Positions 53,405 through 62,386 of a stretch of 64,000 bases of DNA are shown here, in pieces. The stretch covers positions 434,001 through 498,000 of the forward strand of contig NZ_CP037922.1 in NCBI RefSeq assembly GCF_004355185.1, read 5' to 3'. The notes beneath the pieces are model-generated. The model had not been told where the DNA came from. It ran no database searches and was given only the letters and a program-made list of their open reading frames with translations. A program made the translations under genes and the position numbers. Each line of letters begins with the position of its first letter. Position 1 is the first letter of the stretch. This stretch comes from Hymenobacter radiodurans (GTDB lineage: Bacteria; Bacteroidota; Bacteroidia; Cytophagales; Hymenobacteraceae).

Positions 53405-53641
53405 CTATTGTTCGAGTGTACCCCAAAACTCGTTTTTACCCATTCCCAGAATACGGAGCCCGTTTTTAATGATGAATTCAGGTACTGGATCAATGTGGGT
53501 TTGAAAAGTAATTGGGCGGTTTAGATCTTTCCGGGTCCAATGCTCATGTCCACCTGTTGTGCGAGTATGTTGGCAACCAACCCGTTCCAAGAAAGTGCGA
53601 TACTCCCGGATGGTCACATTACGGAGCGTCTTGATGGTCAT
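53405..53641 (-). CDS. hicA: HicA-type mRNA interferase toxin
   Basis: 78 residues, typical size for HicA. The fold signature GCQHTRTTGGHEHWT holds the catalytic His. FQTHIDPVPEFIIKNGLRILGM matches the HicA C-terminal half, in which a dsRBD-like surface binds and cleaves mRNA. Its ATG overlaps the stop of the antitoxin by one base (TAATG), so it is translated coupled to hicB. Antitoxin-first order is common in HicBA. Its stop touches the duplicated mfd end (copy A), so the cassette sits exactly between two mfd 3' ends. Confidence 0.8.
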   Translation of the reverse strand: MTIKTLRNVTIREYRTFLERVGCQHTRTTGGHEHWTRKDLNRPITFQTHIDPVPEFIIKNGLRILGMGKNEFWGTLEQ

Positions 53642-54033
53642 TAGGCTAACACAGGCAGCTCCACCTTCCGATCATACTTTCGGAATTCTTTGTGGTTTAC
53701 AATATCCTGAAGCTGGTCGTTCTGGCGAAGTAAACGACTGAATTCCGGAGCTTTATACGTGCGGTTGCTGGCACGACCAGCGGTCTTCCAACCCAAACGA
53801 GCAAGCTCATTCTGCAATGATCCTTTGTTGCCGGTGTAGCGCAAAAACTCACCTAACGTTTCATCAAATGATGCTCGGGCTTCTTTATCGGTATGTCCAT
53901 ACCCAAACATATCCAATGCCGGCGAGAAGATGACATGCAAGTCCTCATCGCGGTAGGACAGTAGGGACAAACCTACTTCCATTACTTTGCCGTTTGGGCC
54001 GTTTAGCGTACCCCGATATTTAAGTTTAGCCAC
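53641..54033 (-). CDS. hicB: HicB-type antitoxin
   Basis: 130 residues from the GTG at 54033 (VAKLKYRGTLNGPNG); an ATG at 54117 would add a hydrophobic leader and lies inside a palindrome, so it was not used. SYRDEDLHVIFSPALDMFGYGHTDKEARASFDETLGEFL is the HicB partial-RNase-H-like core. The C-terminal ~55 residues are basic and may bind DNA. HicB neutralises HicA and represses its own operon. No operator was identified except the palindrome at 54081-54129. Confidence 0.78.
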   Translation of the reverse strand: MAKLKYRGTLNGPNGKVMEVGLSLLSYRDEDLHVIFSPALDMFGYGHTDKEARASFDETLGEFLRYTGNKGSLQNELARLGWKTAGRASNRTYKAPEFSRLLRQNDQLQDIVNHKEFRKYDRKVELPVLA

Positions 54034-54080
54034 GGTTTTTATTAAGATAAGTACAGCAAGGTAAAGGTTACTATACGCAG

Positions 54081-54129
54081 TAGCAAGCGGACATGGGCAG
54101 GCATCGTGTCCGCCCATGTCCGCTTGCTA
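54081..54129. repeat. Perfect 18-bp-arm palindrome between mfd and hicB
   Basis: TAGCAAGCGGACATGGGC on the left pairs with GCCCATGTCCGCTTGCTA on the right around a 13-nt loop. No T run follows, so it is not a classic terminator. It may be the mfd transcript end, an operator for hicBA, or a recombination site. Confidence 0.7.
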
Positions 54130-54166
54130 CAAGTGATAACAAAGCATAAGAGTTATTTACTCCCTC

Positions 54167-54414
54167 TTATACGCCCACCTTTTCCTCACTGCCCAACTCG
54201 CTGAGAATCCGCTTGGCGGCTTGCACGCTTTTCACCTCCTCGATGCTGACGATGAGCTGTTCCTTGCGCTCCTTCATGGAGGCCGTGCGGGTGTGGGTTT
54301 GCACGTAGCTGACGATGTTGCCGAAGGTTTCGCCCTGGAAGTAAGCCTCGTTGTCGGTGGCCGAGATGTAGCCTTTCAGCAGATTCTTCTTCAGCGTCAG
54401 CTTCTCGAAGCCCA
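54167..54414 (-). repeat. 3' end of mfd (copy B), repeat of 53161-53404
   Basis: The functional C-terminal end of mfd. It matches the detached copy A with only silent differences, so the two copies come from closely related but distinct mfd alleles. Confidence 0.85.
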
Positions 54415-57400
54415 CATGGCAAGCCTGCCAGCGCAGGCGCACGATGTCGGCCAGCTGCTCTACTTCTGGCGGTAGGGGGCCAAAGCGGTCCACGATACCG
54501 GCCACGATTTTGCGCAGCTCCTCGGGGCTTTTCACCCTATCCAGCTTGGAGTAGAGCTGCAAGCGCTCCGATACGCTGCTCACGTAGCTATCCGGAATCA
54601 GGATTTGCAGGTCCGTCTCGATGTTGCACTCCTTGGGGCCTTTGGTGCCGGCCGCTTCCTGGAGGCGGCCCGTGGTGTCGCCCAAAAACAGGTCGCGGAA
54701 CTCGGTTTCCTTCAGCTCCGTCACCGCGTCGTCGAGAATCTGGTGGTAGGTCTCGAAGCCCAGATCATTGATAAAGCCGCTCTGTTCGCCCCCCAGCAGG
54801 TTGCCAGCCCCGCGAATGTCGAGGTCGCGCATAGCCACGTTGAAGCCCGCGCCCAGGTCCGAGAATTCTTCCAGCGTGCTCAGGCGCTTGCGGGCGTCGG
54901 AGGGCAGGGTAGCTACGGGCGGGGTGAGCAGGTAGCAGAACGCCTTCTTGTTGGAGCGCCCCACGCGGCCCCGCATCTGGTGTAGGTCGCTTAGGCCAAA
55001 GAGGTGGGCGCGGTTGATAATAATGGTGTTGGCATTGGGAATATCCAGGCCCGACTCGATGAGGTTGGTGCTCACCAGCACGTCGTATTCGCCATCGATA
55101 AACTTCATCATGCGCTTCTCCAGCACGTCGCCCTCCATCTGCCCGTGTATGTAGGTGATGCGGGCGTCGGGCACGAGGCGCAGCACCATGGCCGCCATTT
55201 CCTCAATGTCCTTCACACGGTTGTGCACCAGAAAAATTTGCCCCCCACGCTTGATTTCGCGGGCCACCGCGTCCCTGATCAGTAGCTCATCAAACACGTG
55301 CAGCTCCGTTTGCACAGGCTGGCGGTTGGGTGGCGGCGTGGCAATCACGCTCAGGTCGCGGGCGCCCATGAGTGAAAAGTGCAGGGTGCGCGGAATGGGC
55401 GTAGCCGAAAGCGTGAGCGTATCCACGTTCACTTTCAGCTCCTTCAGCTTGTCCTTAGTTTTTACCCCAAACTTCTGCTCTTCGTCAATCACCAGAATAC
55501 CCAGGTCCTTGAACTTGATGTCCTTATTCGTGAGCCGGTGCGTACCGATGAGAATATCGGTTTTGCCGTCGGCCACGCGGGCCAGGGTTTCCTTTATCTG
55601 CTTGGTGGTCTTGAAGCGGTTGACGTACTCCACCGTCACGGGCAGATTGGCGAGCCGCTCGCGGAAGGTTTTGTAGTGCTGCATGGCCAGAATGGTAGTC
55701 GGCACCAGCACGGCCGCCTGCTTACCATCGGCCACGGCCTTAAACACCGCCCGAATGGCAATTTCCGTCTTGCCAAAGCCCACGTCGCCGCAAATGAGGC
55801 GGTCCATGGGGTGGGGCACTTCCATATCGCGCTTCACGTCCTCGGTGGCCTTGGCCTGGTCGGGCGTGTCCTCGTAGATAAAGCTCGATTCCAGCTCGGC
55901 CTGCATGAAGCTGTCCTTAGCAAAGGCGTGGCCGGGGGCCGTTTTGCGCTTGGCGTACAGCCGAATCAGCTCGGCGGCAATGTCCTTTACCTTCTTCTTT
56001 ACCGACTTCTTCTTGTTTTCCCACTCCGGCGAGCCCAGCTTGCTCATGGTCGGCGGCGCGCCCTCGGCCCCGAGTATTTGGCAATCTTGTGCAGGGCGTG
56101 AATGCTCACGGTCAGCACGTCGTCGTCGCGGTACACCAGCCGGATGGCTTCCTGCAAGTGCCCGTTTATCTCCACCTGGGTAAGGCCCGCAAAGCGCGCG
56201 ATGCCGTAGTCCTGGTGGGTCACGTAGTCGCCGGGCGACAGGGTGCGCAGCTCCTTAAGGGTCAGCGCCTTTTTCTTGGAAAACTTGCGCGCTTCCTGGG
56301 CCCGATAAAACCGCTCAAACAGCTGGTGGTCGGTGTACACGGTCAGGTTGAGGATTTCATCAATGAAGCCCTCGCGCAAAGCCAGCAGCATGTGCTGGAA
56401 GGTCACGTTGTTGTCAAGCTCATCGAAAATGGTGCGCAGCCGGTCGGCCTGCCGCACCGAGTCGGCCGCAATCAGGCAGGTAAAGCCCTTCTGCTGATTT
56501 TCGCGCAGGTTTTTTACCAAGCGCTCAAAGTCCTTATTAAAGCTCGGCTGGGGCCGGGCCGAAAACTGAAAGTCCTCGGCATTCTTAAAGCTGAACCGCT
56601 TGCCAAACTCCACCACGGCGAAGTTCTCCAGCAGCTTCTTAAACGACTTTCCCGACTCAAATAAATCTTCCGGCCGGCTCACAATCTGCATCCCGCCCGC
56701 CGATTGCAGCATCTCCTGAAACCCCTGATCAGCCTTCTCAAATGACTCCCCTACAATGTCGATGGTCTGGCGCACGTCCTTTATCCAGAGCGCCGTATTG
56801 CGCGGCATAAATTCCAGAAAAGCCTCCCGGGTCTCCTGCAACAGCTTGGTTTGCACGTTCGGAATAATGCTCACCTGCGGCTTCTGCTCCACCGACAGCT
56901 GCGTCTCCGGATTGAACGTCCGAATCGTCTCGACCTCATCTCCAAACAGTTCTATGCGGTACGGTAGCTCATTGGCATAACTGAAAATGTCCACGATACC
57001 ACCACGCACGGCAAACTGGCCTGCCTCATACACAAAGTCAGTCCGCTCGAAGTCGTACTCCGACAGCATCTCGCTGATAAAGTTGACGTCCAGCTTCTCA
57101 CCTACTTTCACGAGGAAAGTGTTGGCAACTAGGCTTTTCTTGTTGATAACTTTCTCAAACAGCGCCTCGGGGTATGTTACAATCAGCTCGCCGCGCACTT
57201 CTGCTTTGGAGGCTTTGCCATTTGCGCCCACGGCGGCGCCACTGCGGCTGCTGCTGAGGCGGTTGAGCACCTCGGCCCGCATGAGCACATTAGCGTTTTC
57301 CGTCTCATCGAACTGATACGGCCGCTTATAAGAGCTAGGGAAAATGAGCGGATCTTCATCCGGCAGTAGGTGCTGCAAATCGGCCAGGAAGTAGCTGGCT

Positions 57401-57639
57401 TCGTCTTTATCGTGCAGCACGAACAAGTGGTGCTGCTCCGGGTAAAGCGTATGCGCCGCCGCGGCCAGCACAGCATCCTGGCTACCCACCAGGCCGCGCA
57501 AATGGATGCGCGTGGGTCCGTCGGGCGCGGGCTCACCCGTAGCGCGCAACGATCGGGCGGTGGCCGGATTCAGGCGGGCCGCGACGGTCATCACAGTGGG
57601 ATCGAGGCGGTATAACTGGAGGAAGTCGGTGACTTTCAA
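54167..57639 (-). CDS. mfd: Transcription-repair coupling factor Mfd (one apparent frameshift)
   Basis: Removes stalled RNA polymerase and recruits UvrA. 1157 residues when one G/C is added at 56068-56071; the junction then reads KYSGAEGAPPTMSKLGSPEW. The N-terminal part has TRIHLRGLVGSQDAVL and LFGDEVETIRTFNPETQ. The RNAP-interaction region precedes the helicase motor with GDVGFGKTEIAIRAVF (Walker A), VIDEEQKFGV (DEEQ box), TATPIPRTLHFSL and QMRGRVGRS. The C-terminal tail EKLTLKKNL...EEKVGV is duplicated at 53161. Without the added base both halves appear as separate genes. A housekeeping gene broken in a C4 run argues for an assembly artefact. Confidence 0.93.
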
Positions 57640-57662
57640 AAGCAGAGAAGGCTAGGAGGGAG

Positions 57663-57671
57663 GCAAAGGTA
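57663..57671 (-). promoter_or_regulatory. -7 promoter element of mfd
   Basis: On the reverse strand TACCTTTGC (TAnnTTTG consensus) ends 24 bp before the mfd start codon at 57639. No convincing -33 TTTG at the usual distance. Confidence 0.6.
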
Positions 57672-57879
57672 GAAGCCCGGCCGGGCAATATTCCGGTCGG
57701 GCTACTATGTGTTAGGCAATACCACGCCAGCGGGCCGAAAGTTTCCGCTGTGGTTGCGTATGTCCATTGGGGGGCAAATAAGGCTGATTTTTGAAAAACA
57801 CAACTTAAAAAAGCCCCCCAGACCAAAGCTGCCGTCCGCGCGGGTATCTTCGTCTTCCTGTTCTGTTAAAATTTACAAA

Positions 57880-58620
57880 GTGCGCGGTTCTTCTCACCTG
57901 GCCATCGGCCTGATTACGGGCGTGGCCATTGCCGGCTTGGTGCCCGGTATTCCCTTTTCACCCGCTGGTATTGCCCTAGCTGGGTTCTCCTCCCTGGCCC
58001 CCGACCTCGACCACCCCGAAAGCCGCCTAAGCAAACGGCTCGGTTTCTCCCACAATTACGTGCGCTGGGCCTTCGCCGCCGCTGGGGCCGGCTTAGCCGC
58101 CTATACTCACTTCTTACTCCCTGTTGGCCCCGACCGGCGCATGGGCTTCACGGCTGCGCTGGCGTTTGGCTTGCTGGGTTTGGCTATGCAGGGTGGCTCC
58201 GTACGTAAGCTGGCGCTGCTGTTTACCGGCGTGCTCACCGTGCTGGCCGGCTTGTACTTTGAGTTTCTGTGGGTGAGCCTGCTGGGAATATTCGTGGCCG
58301 TGGCGCCCTTCACCAGCCACCGCTCCTGGACGCATACCATTTGGGCTACCATCCTCTGGACCTACATCGGCTACCTGGCTAATCAGGCGTTAGGCTGGCA
58401 CGGCGTGGCCCATTTTGCCGGGGCTGGCTACCTCTCGCACCTGCTCGCCGACTCGCTTACCAAACAGGGCGTGCGGTGGTTCCTGCCCTTCTCCGACACG
58501 AGCCTGAAACTACCGCTTATCTCCACTGGCTCGGCTACCGGCAACGTGTTGGAAGTGGCCATTTGCGCCGGCTACGGATTGCTGGTGCTAGGGTTGGTTA
58601 TTGGGCGTTTGCAGTTCTAG
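57880..58620 (+). CDS. YdjM-like membrane-bound metal-dependent hydrolase
   Basis: 246 residues from the GTG at 57880 (VRGSSHLAIGL). This start is supported by a TATCTTCG -7-like element about 35 bp upstream. SHLAIGLITG, SLAPDLDHPESRLSKRLGFSHN and TSHRSWTHTIW place His/Asp ligands as in the YdjM/LexA-binding hydrolase family. About six hydrophobic segments (for example AFGLLGLAMQG, LLFTGVLTVLAGLY) span the membrane. GYLSHLLADSLTKQGVRWFLPF is the second conserved block. The substrate is unknown. It is divergent from mfd with 240 bp between. Confidence 0.82.
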   Translation: MRGSSHLAIGLITGVAIAGLVPGIPFSPAGIALAGFSSLAPDLDHPESRLSKRLGFSHNYVRWAFAAAGAGLAAYTHFLLPVGPDRRMGFTAALAFGLLGLAMQGGSVRKLALLFTGVLTVLAGLYFEFLWVSLLGIFVAVAPFTSHRSWTHTIWATILWTYIGYLANQALGWHGVAHFAGAGYLSHLLADSLTKQGVRWFLPFSDTSLKLPLISTGSATGNVLEVAICAGYGLLVLGLVIGRLQF

Positions 58621-59148
58621 TAATTTAGGAAGCTTGCTGTACTAAAGTCATAGAAAGGCTCCGGGAAAGCCGCAGAGACCCCTACGTATATCGCGTATGG
58701 ACTTAAAAAAGATTATTGCACAGAAAGATGCACTGGCAAAAGTTTGTATTCTAAGAATGATGCAGTTAGTTTCGCCTACCGAAAGATACCGGGGAGCAAA
58801 TAATCTGGTGTAAACTACGTAGTATTAAATATATTTTTTTTAATATTACGTTTATATTAACTCAGTTAGTTATACTGCGATTCCGGCAGCGCCTGGTGGC
58901 TTTCTACTTTAGTTCTTATTTAAACTTCTTCTTTTCCGAGCTCTTAAACTAGCATCGCCTCCGGTTGTGATTCGAGGCGATTGGCTCACCCAACGACGCG
59001 GTACTTAAGTATTGCTTTAACTATTCTAGGTAGTGCGAGCAGCGTGCTTTGTATCTTTGGCCGGCCATTTACTACTGTTTGATTACCCTGCCGAACATAT
59101 TTACCCGCTCCTATTTCACACCTCACTTGCGCACAAAAATTTATTAGT
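58621..59148. other. Intergenic, AT-rich, promoter of the NYN gene
   Basis: 528 bp without a supported gene. The middle (about 58800-58900) is very AT-rich. A short palindrome ACTACGTAGT lies at 58814-58823, and a TATCTTTGG -7 element at 59052 likely starts the NYN transcript. Confidence 0.4.
59052..59060 (+). promoter_or_regulatory. -7 promoter element of the NYN gene
   Basis: TATCTTTGG matches TAnnTTTG and lies about 90 bp upstream of the ATG at 59149. No TTTG box at the right spacing was found, so this is provisional. Confidence 0.5.
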
Positions 59149-60153
59149 ATGAACCAGATGAATAGCCCTCTGATTCGGATAGGCGTCTTCTACGACGGCA
59201 ATTATTTCCTGAAAATCAGCGATTACTACTACTTCCAGCATGAGCGTAAAGCTCGTATCAGTCTAGAAGGTCTACACGAATATATCCGCCACCAAGTAGC
59301 CGAAGAAGAAGACGTAGACGTTCGCCTGAGCCAGGTGACCGACTCCCACTTTTTCCGGGGCCGGCTAAGCGCTACCGAAGCCCGCGACAAAGACCGCCTG
59401 TTCCACGACCGTCTGCTCGACGATATTCTGATGCACCTGGGTGTAACTACCCACTACATGCCGCTGAAAACCCGCGACGGCCGGTTGCAGGAGAAAGGCA
59501 TTGATGTATGGCTGGCCCTAGAAGCCCTGGAGCTTGCCCTGCACAAAAGCTTCGACGTGATTGTGCTCATCGCCGGCGACAGCGACTACGCCCCGCTGAT
59601 CAAGAAGCTCAACACCATCGGCACCCGCGTGATGCTATTGAACTGGGACTTCAAGTATGTGGATTTCAAAGGCGAGAACCGCGTAACGCGCGCTTCTCAG
59701 CAGCTATTGGAGCATGCTACGTACCCCATCTCCATGCACGACGTGATTGACGCCGGCCTCGCCAGCAACGACGAGCTGATCGAAAATCTATTCGTAACCC
59801 AGCCCGAGCCTGCTCCTTTCCCTACCGTGAAGCCTGCCCGCCCAACCGGCCCTACGGCCGCCGGTCCAGTAGGCACGGTGGGAATGAGCACGATCAAGAA
59901 CCTGAAAAACGGGTTTGGCTTCGTGGTAATGCCCCCCAATAACCTCTTCTTCAGCTACGCTGACATGTCGGAAGGCGATTTCAACGACTTGCACGAGGGC
60001 GATTGGGTAGAGTTTACCGTGGGCCGCAACCACCGCGACGAGGACTGCGCCCGCAACGTGCGTAAAGTACAGCCCCCACAGGAAGGCGACGAGTACGACG
60101 ACGAAACCGAAAACGAAGAGCACGAGTCAGCCAACACCTCGGAGCACTTGTAA
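59149..60153 (+). CDS. NYN (PIN-like) nuclease domain fused to cold-shock domain
   Basis: 334 residues. The N-terminal ~200 residues are an NYN domain: RIGVFYDGNYF (Asp16), EKGIDVWLALEAL, IVLIAGDSDYAPLIKKL and VMLLNWDFKY match LabA/NYN proteins with acidic metal-binding residues. After a Pro-rich linker (PARPTGPTAAGPVG), the C-terminal part is a cold-shock-like OB fold, STIKNLKNGFGFVVMPPNNLFFSYADM (KxxxxxGFGF), followed by an acidic tail. The pairing suggests an RNA-binding endoribonuclease, perhaps for RNA turnover in stress. It is monocistronic. Function is inferred from the domains. Confidence 0.85.
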   Translation: MNQMNSPLIRIGVFYDGNYFLKISDYYYFQHERKARISLEGLHEYIRHQVAEEEDVDVRLSQVTDSHFFRGRLSATEARDKDRLFHDRLLDDILMHLGVTTHYMPLKTRDGRLQEKGIDVWLALEALELALHKSFDVIVLIAGDSDYAPLIKKLNTIGTRVMLLNWDFKYVDFKGENRVTRASQQLLEHATYPISMHDVIDAGLASNDELIENLFVTQPEPAPFPTVKPARPTGPTAAGPVGTVGMSTIKNLKNGFGFVVMPPNNLFFSYADMSEGDFNDLHEGDWVEFTVGRNHRDEDCARNVRKVQPPQEGDEYDDETENEEHESANTSEHL

Positions 60154-60204
60154 GCTAATTTATTCCGCTCTAATTCCACCCAGCGGTTCGGCGACCATTC
60201 ACTT

Positions 60205-60243
60205 TCGGCCCTCATTCTCTTGTAACAAGAGAATGAGGGCCGA
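60205..60243 (+). terminator. Perfect hairpin after the NYN gene
   Basis: TCGGCCCTCATTCTCTTG pairs with CAAGAGAATGAGGGCCGA around TAA, a perfect 18-bp stem, with T-rich sequence after. Confidence 0.85.
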
Positions 60244-60250
60244 ATTTCTT

Positions 60251-60294
60251 TACCTAAAAAGCCCCCCATATAGCTACGGGGGGCTTTTTAGGTA
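60251..60294. terminator. G-C6 motif bidirectional terminator
   Basis: TACCTAAAAAGCCCCCC pairs perfectly with GGGGGGCTTTTTAGGTA around ATATAGCTAC. It follows directly on the first hairpin. Confidence 0.9.
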
Positions 60295-60351
60295 AATATT
60301 GAGACCAATAAACTACAACTGCCACTATACATACCTCAACCATCATCTTGG

Positions 60352-60449
60352 CCGTCATGCAGCGCAGCGCGAAGCATCTCGCGTGCTGAGGTTAGATTAG
60401 TGAATCTAACGACTGCGTGCGAGATGCTTCGCGCTGCGCTGCATGACGG
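60352..60449. repeat. REP-like inverted repeat, copy 2
   Basis: CCGTCATGCAGCGCAGCGCG and following bases form a ~30-bp perfect arm that pairs with the right arm ending at 60449. Inside lies a second hairpin, GTTAGATT-AGTG-AATCTAAC. The core AAGCATCTCGCGTG is shared with 43771-43862. Confidence 0.85.
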
Positions 60450-60499
60450 TCTTAATATAAATAGTGATCAGGAGTTTGATAAGCGGCGTGCTAATCCAA

Positions 60500-60967
60500 C
60501 TACTCTTCCTTTGGGAATAGTAACTCGTGAAAGTCACGCTTGTCGGCGGGGTAGCGATTGAAGGTGCCGAGGCCGCGGGCTACTACTATTTCGCGGGTGG
60601 CGCAATAGATATCGGCGCTGGCTACAATGAGGGTTTTGCCAGAGTGCTCTACATGGCCGCGAGCCAACAAGTGGTCGTGCAGACGAACGGGAAGCAGGTA
60701 GTTTATCTTGAATTCGACCGTTGAGACTAACTCGCTGGCGGTAAAAGCCAGGCTGAGCGCGGCTGCGCCCAGCGCCGCGTCCATCAAGCCGGCCAGCACG
60801 CCGCCGTGGCAGGTGCCGGGCGAGGACAGATGATCTTCGCGCACCTTCATGGAGTAGGTCACTTCGCCGGGCTTCGTCATGCTGAGCTCCATCCCATTGG
60901 TGCGGCCGTAGTTGTTGATTTGATTGTACAGCGCTATAAGCGTGGCAACATTTTGAGTAGGTTCCAT
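60500..60967 (-). CDS. PaaI-family thioesterase (hotdog fold)
   Basis: 155 residues. The hotdog signature GTCHGGVLAGLMDAALGAAAL provides the HGG acyl-CoA site, followed by STVEFKINYLLPVRLHDHLLARG and FNRYPADKRD. Start at MEPTQNVATLIALYN. The family hydrolyses CoA thioesters, in phenylacetate or fatty-acid metabolism; no pathway gene is adjacent. The gene end points to the REP-like repeat and the tandem hairpins. Confidence 0.88.
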   Translation of the reverse strand: MEPTQNVATLIALYNQINNYGRTNGMELSMTKPGEVTYSMKVREDHLSSPGTCHGGVLAGLMDAALGAAALSLAFTASELVSTVEFKINYLLPVRLHDHLLARGHVEHSGKTLIVASADIYCATREIVVARGLGTFNRYPADKRDFHELLFPKEE

Positions 60968-61085
60968 AGTAGCTGAAAAGATACGGTTCCTTCTTAAAAA
61001 AGCCCCCCAATAACACTTGGCGCCCTCCAGTAATTTCCAAAGACTTGGCTATCGTACACATAGCGTTAGACATAGAAGCCAATAG

Positions 61086-61529
61086 CTATGTGGCCAGTGA
61101 CTTGCGCATCCGAAAATGGGGAATGACGCCAAACAGCGTATGCGAAGGCGCCACAATCTCATAGTCTAGCTTCTGATAAAACCCTACTGCCGACTCGCGG
61201 GAGTCGAGGATGCATTCTGTAAAACCTTGCGCGGCTGCGTATTCTTCCAAATACGTCATGAGCTGTTGCCCAATGCCGCGGCCGTGCCAGTCGGGGTGCA
61301 CGGCTACGGCGCGCACCTGCACCTGGCCCGGTCCGGACGGCTGCACGCGCGCCACCCCGATTATGCTACCATCATCGGCTACGGCCATGGCGTGGTGAGT
61401 AGTGGGGGCAGCGTCGTCGTCGGAGCGCTCTGAGCCGGGAGGCTGCTGCCAGGGCTGGCGCAGCACTTGGTAGCGCAGGGCGTAATAGGCAGCAAAGTCG
61501 GCGGCGGTACTGGGCTGGCGGATAATCAT
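61086..61529 (-). CDS. GNAT-family N-acetyltransferase (ElaA-like)
   Basis: 147 residues from MIIRQPSTAADFAAYY; the open frame extends 52 codons further upstream without family similarity. VQVRAVAVHPDWHGRGIGQQLM is the acetyl-CoA motif A (RxGxG/A variant), then ESAVGFYQKLDYEIV. The opening block YALRYQVLRQPW fits the ElaA/YitH branch. The substrate is unknown. It is 118 bp upstream of the PaaI gene on the same strand. Confidence 0.85.
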   Translation of the reverse strand: MIIRQPSTAADFAAYYALRYQVLRQPWQQPPGSERSDDDAAPTTHHAMAVADDGSIIGVARVQPSGPGQVQVRAVAVHPDWHGRGIGQQLMTYLEEYAAAQGFTECILDSRESAVGFYQKLDYEIVAPSHTLFGVIPHFRMRKSLAT

Positions 61530-61710
61530 CGGTGATTGAAAATCGAATGACGGTGCGTGGATGCGTTGACTAGGCCAATTTGCCCCCCAGCCATCATGTG
61601 CAGGAAGTGGCAGAGTGGCCAGGCAAGATAACGGAAACCCGCACGTGGCGAGGGGCAAATTGTGAACTGACAGCCTAAAGCACAACCGTGCGCAAACGTT
61701 GGCAAACGCC

Positions 61711-61719
61711 TACCTTTGG
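61711..61719 (+). promoter_or_regulatory. -7 promoter element of yajQ
   Basis: TACCTTTGG matches TAnnTTTG and lies about 62 bp upstream of the yajQ ATG. A clear -33 box was not found. Confidence 0.5.
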
Positions 61720-61781
61720 CACTTACGTCACCCCGACGGCCGGACTGACGTACAGATTACTCCACTCCTCAAATCCTACCA

Positions 61782-62272
61782 ATGCCTTCTTTCGATATTG
61801 TTAGCAAAGTAGATCCGCAGACGCTCGAAAATGCGGTGAATACGGCCAAAAAAGAACTTCAGACCCGCTACGACCTGCGCGACACTAAGGGCGGCATCGA
61901 GTTGGACAAAAAAGCCAATACCATTCAGCTCAGCTCCGAGAACTCCATGCGCGTGAAGTCCTTGGAGGATATCCTGCTGGGTCGTATCGTGAAGCAGGGC
62001 CTCGACGGCACCTGCCTCGACTTCTCCGAAGAGGAGCAGGCCTCGGGGCGCTGGTCAAGAAAACGGTGAAAGTGCGGGCCGGCATCGACAAAGATACCAG
62101 CCGCAAAATCGGCAAGCTCATCAAAGACAGCAAGCTGAAAGTAGATGTGCAAACCCAGGATGAGCAGGTGCGCGTGGCCTCCAAAAAAATTGACGAGCTC
62201 CAGCAGGTGATGGCCCTGCTGCGCGGCGCCGACCTAGGCATTCCGCTGCAATTCGTGAATATGAAAAGCTAA
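61782..62272 (+). CDS. yajQ: YajQ-family nucleotide-binding protein (one apparent frameshift)
   Basis: 163 residues, exactly the family length, when one G is added to GGGG at 62045-62048 (restoring [16 protein letters not shown]). [47 protein letters not shown] and the end [15 protein letters not shown] are standard. YajQ binds nucleotides, including c-di-GMP in Xanthomonas, and may act in RNA regulation. The unmodified sequence would read as two genes. It stands between the GNAT gene and terC on the plus strand. Confidence 0.93.
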
Positions 62273-62386
62273 CGCCAGCTTTTGAGAAGGGAGCAGACGC
62301 CGCTGGTAGCTGAATCGGCGGCCTCTGCTCATTTTTTGTTTCTTTGATCCATTGCTTTTCGTTTACTCTGCAAAACCTGCGTTTGA

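Noticed and set aside
53405..53493. 110-codon reverse frame covering hicA's end and the mfd fragment as a real chimeric gene
   Set aside because: Its first ~30 residues come from an alternative frame of hicA; the remainder is the detached mfd tail. It is a fusion of unrelated frames.
24096..62048. Programmed ribosomal frameshifting or phase variation at G runs
   Set aside because: Housekeeping genes such as mfd and yajQ are affected, all changes are single-base losses in G/C runs (one in an A/C run), and many identical runs elsewhere are in frame; sequencing or assembly error is simpler. It cannot be fully excluded without reads.
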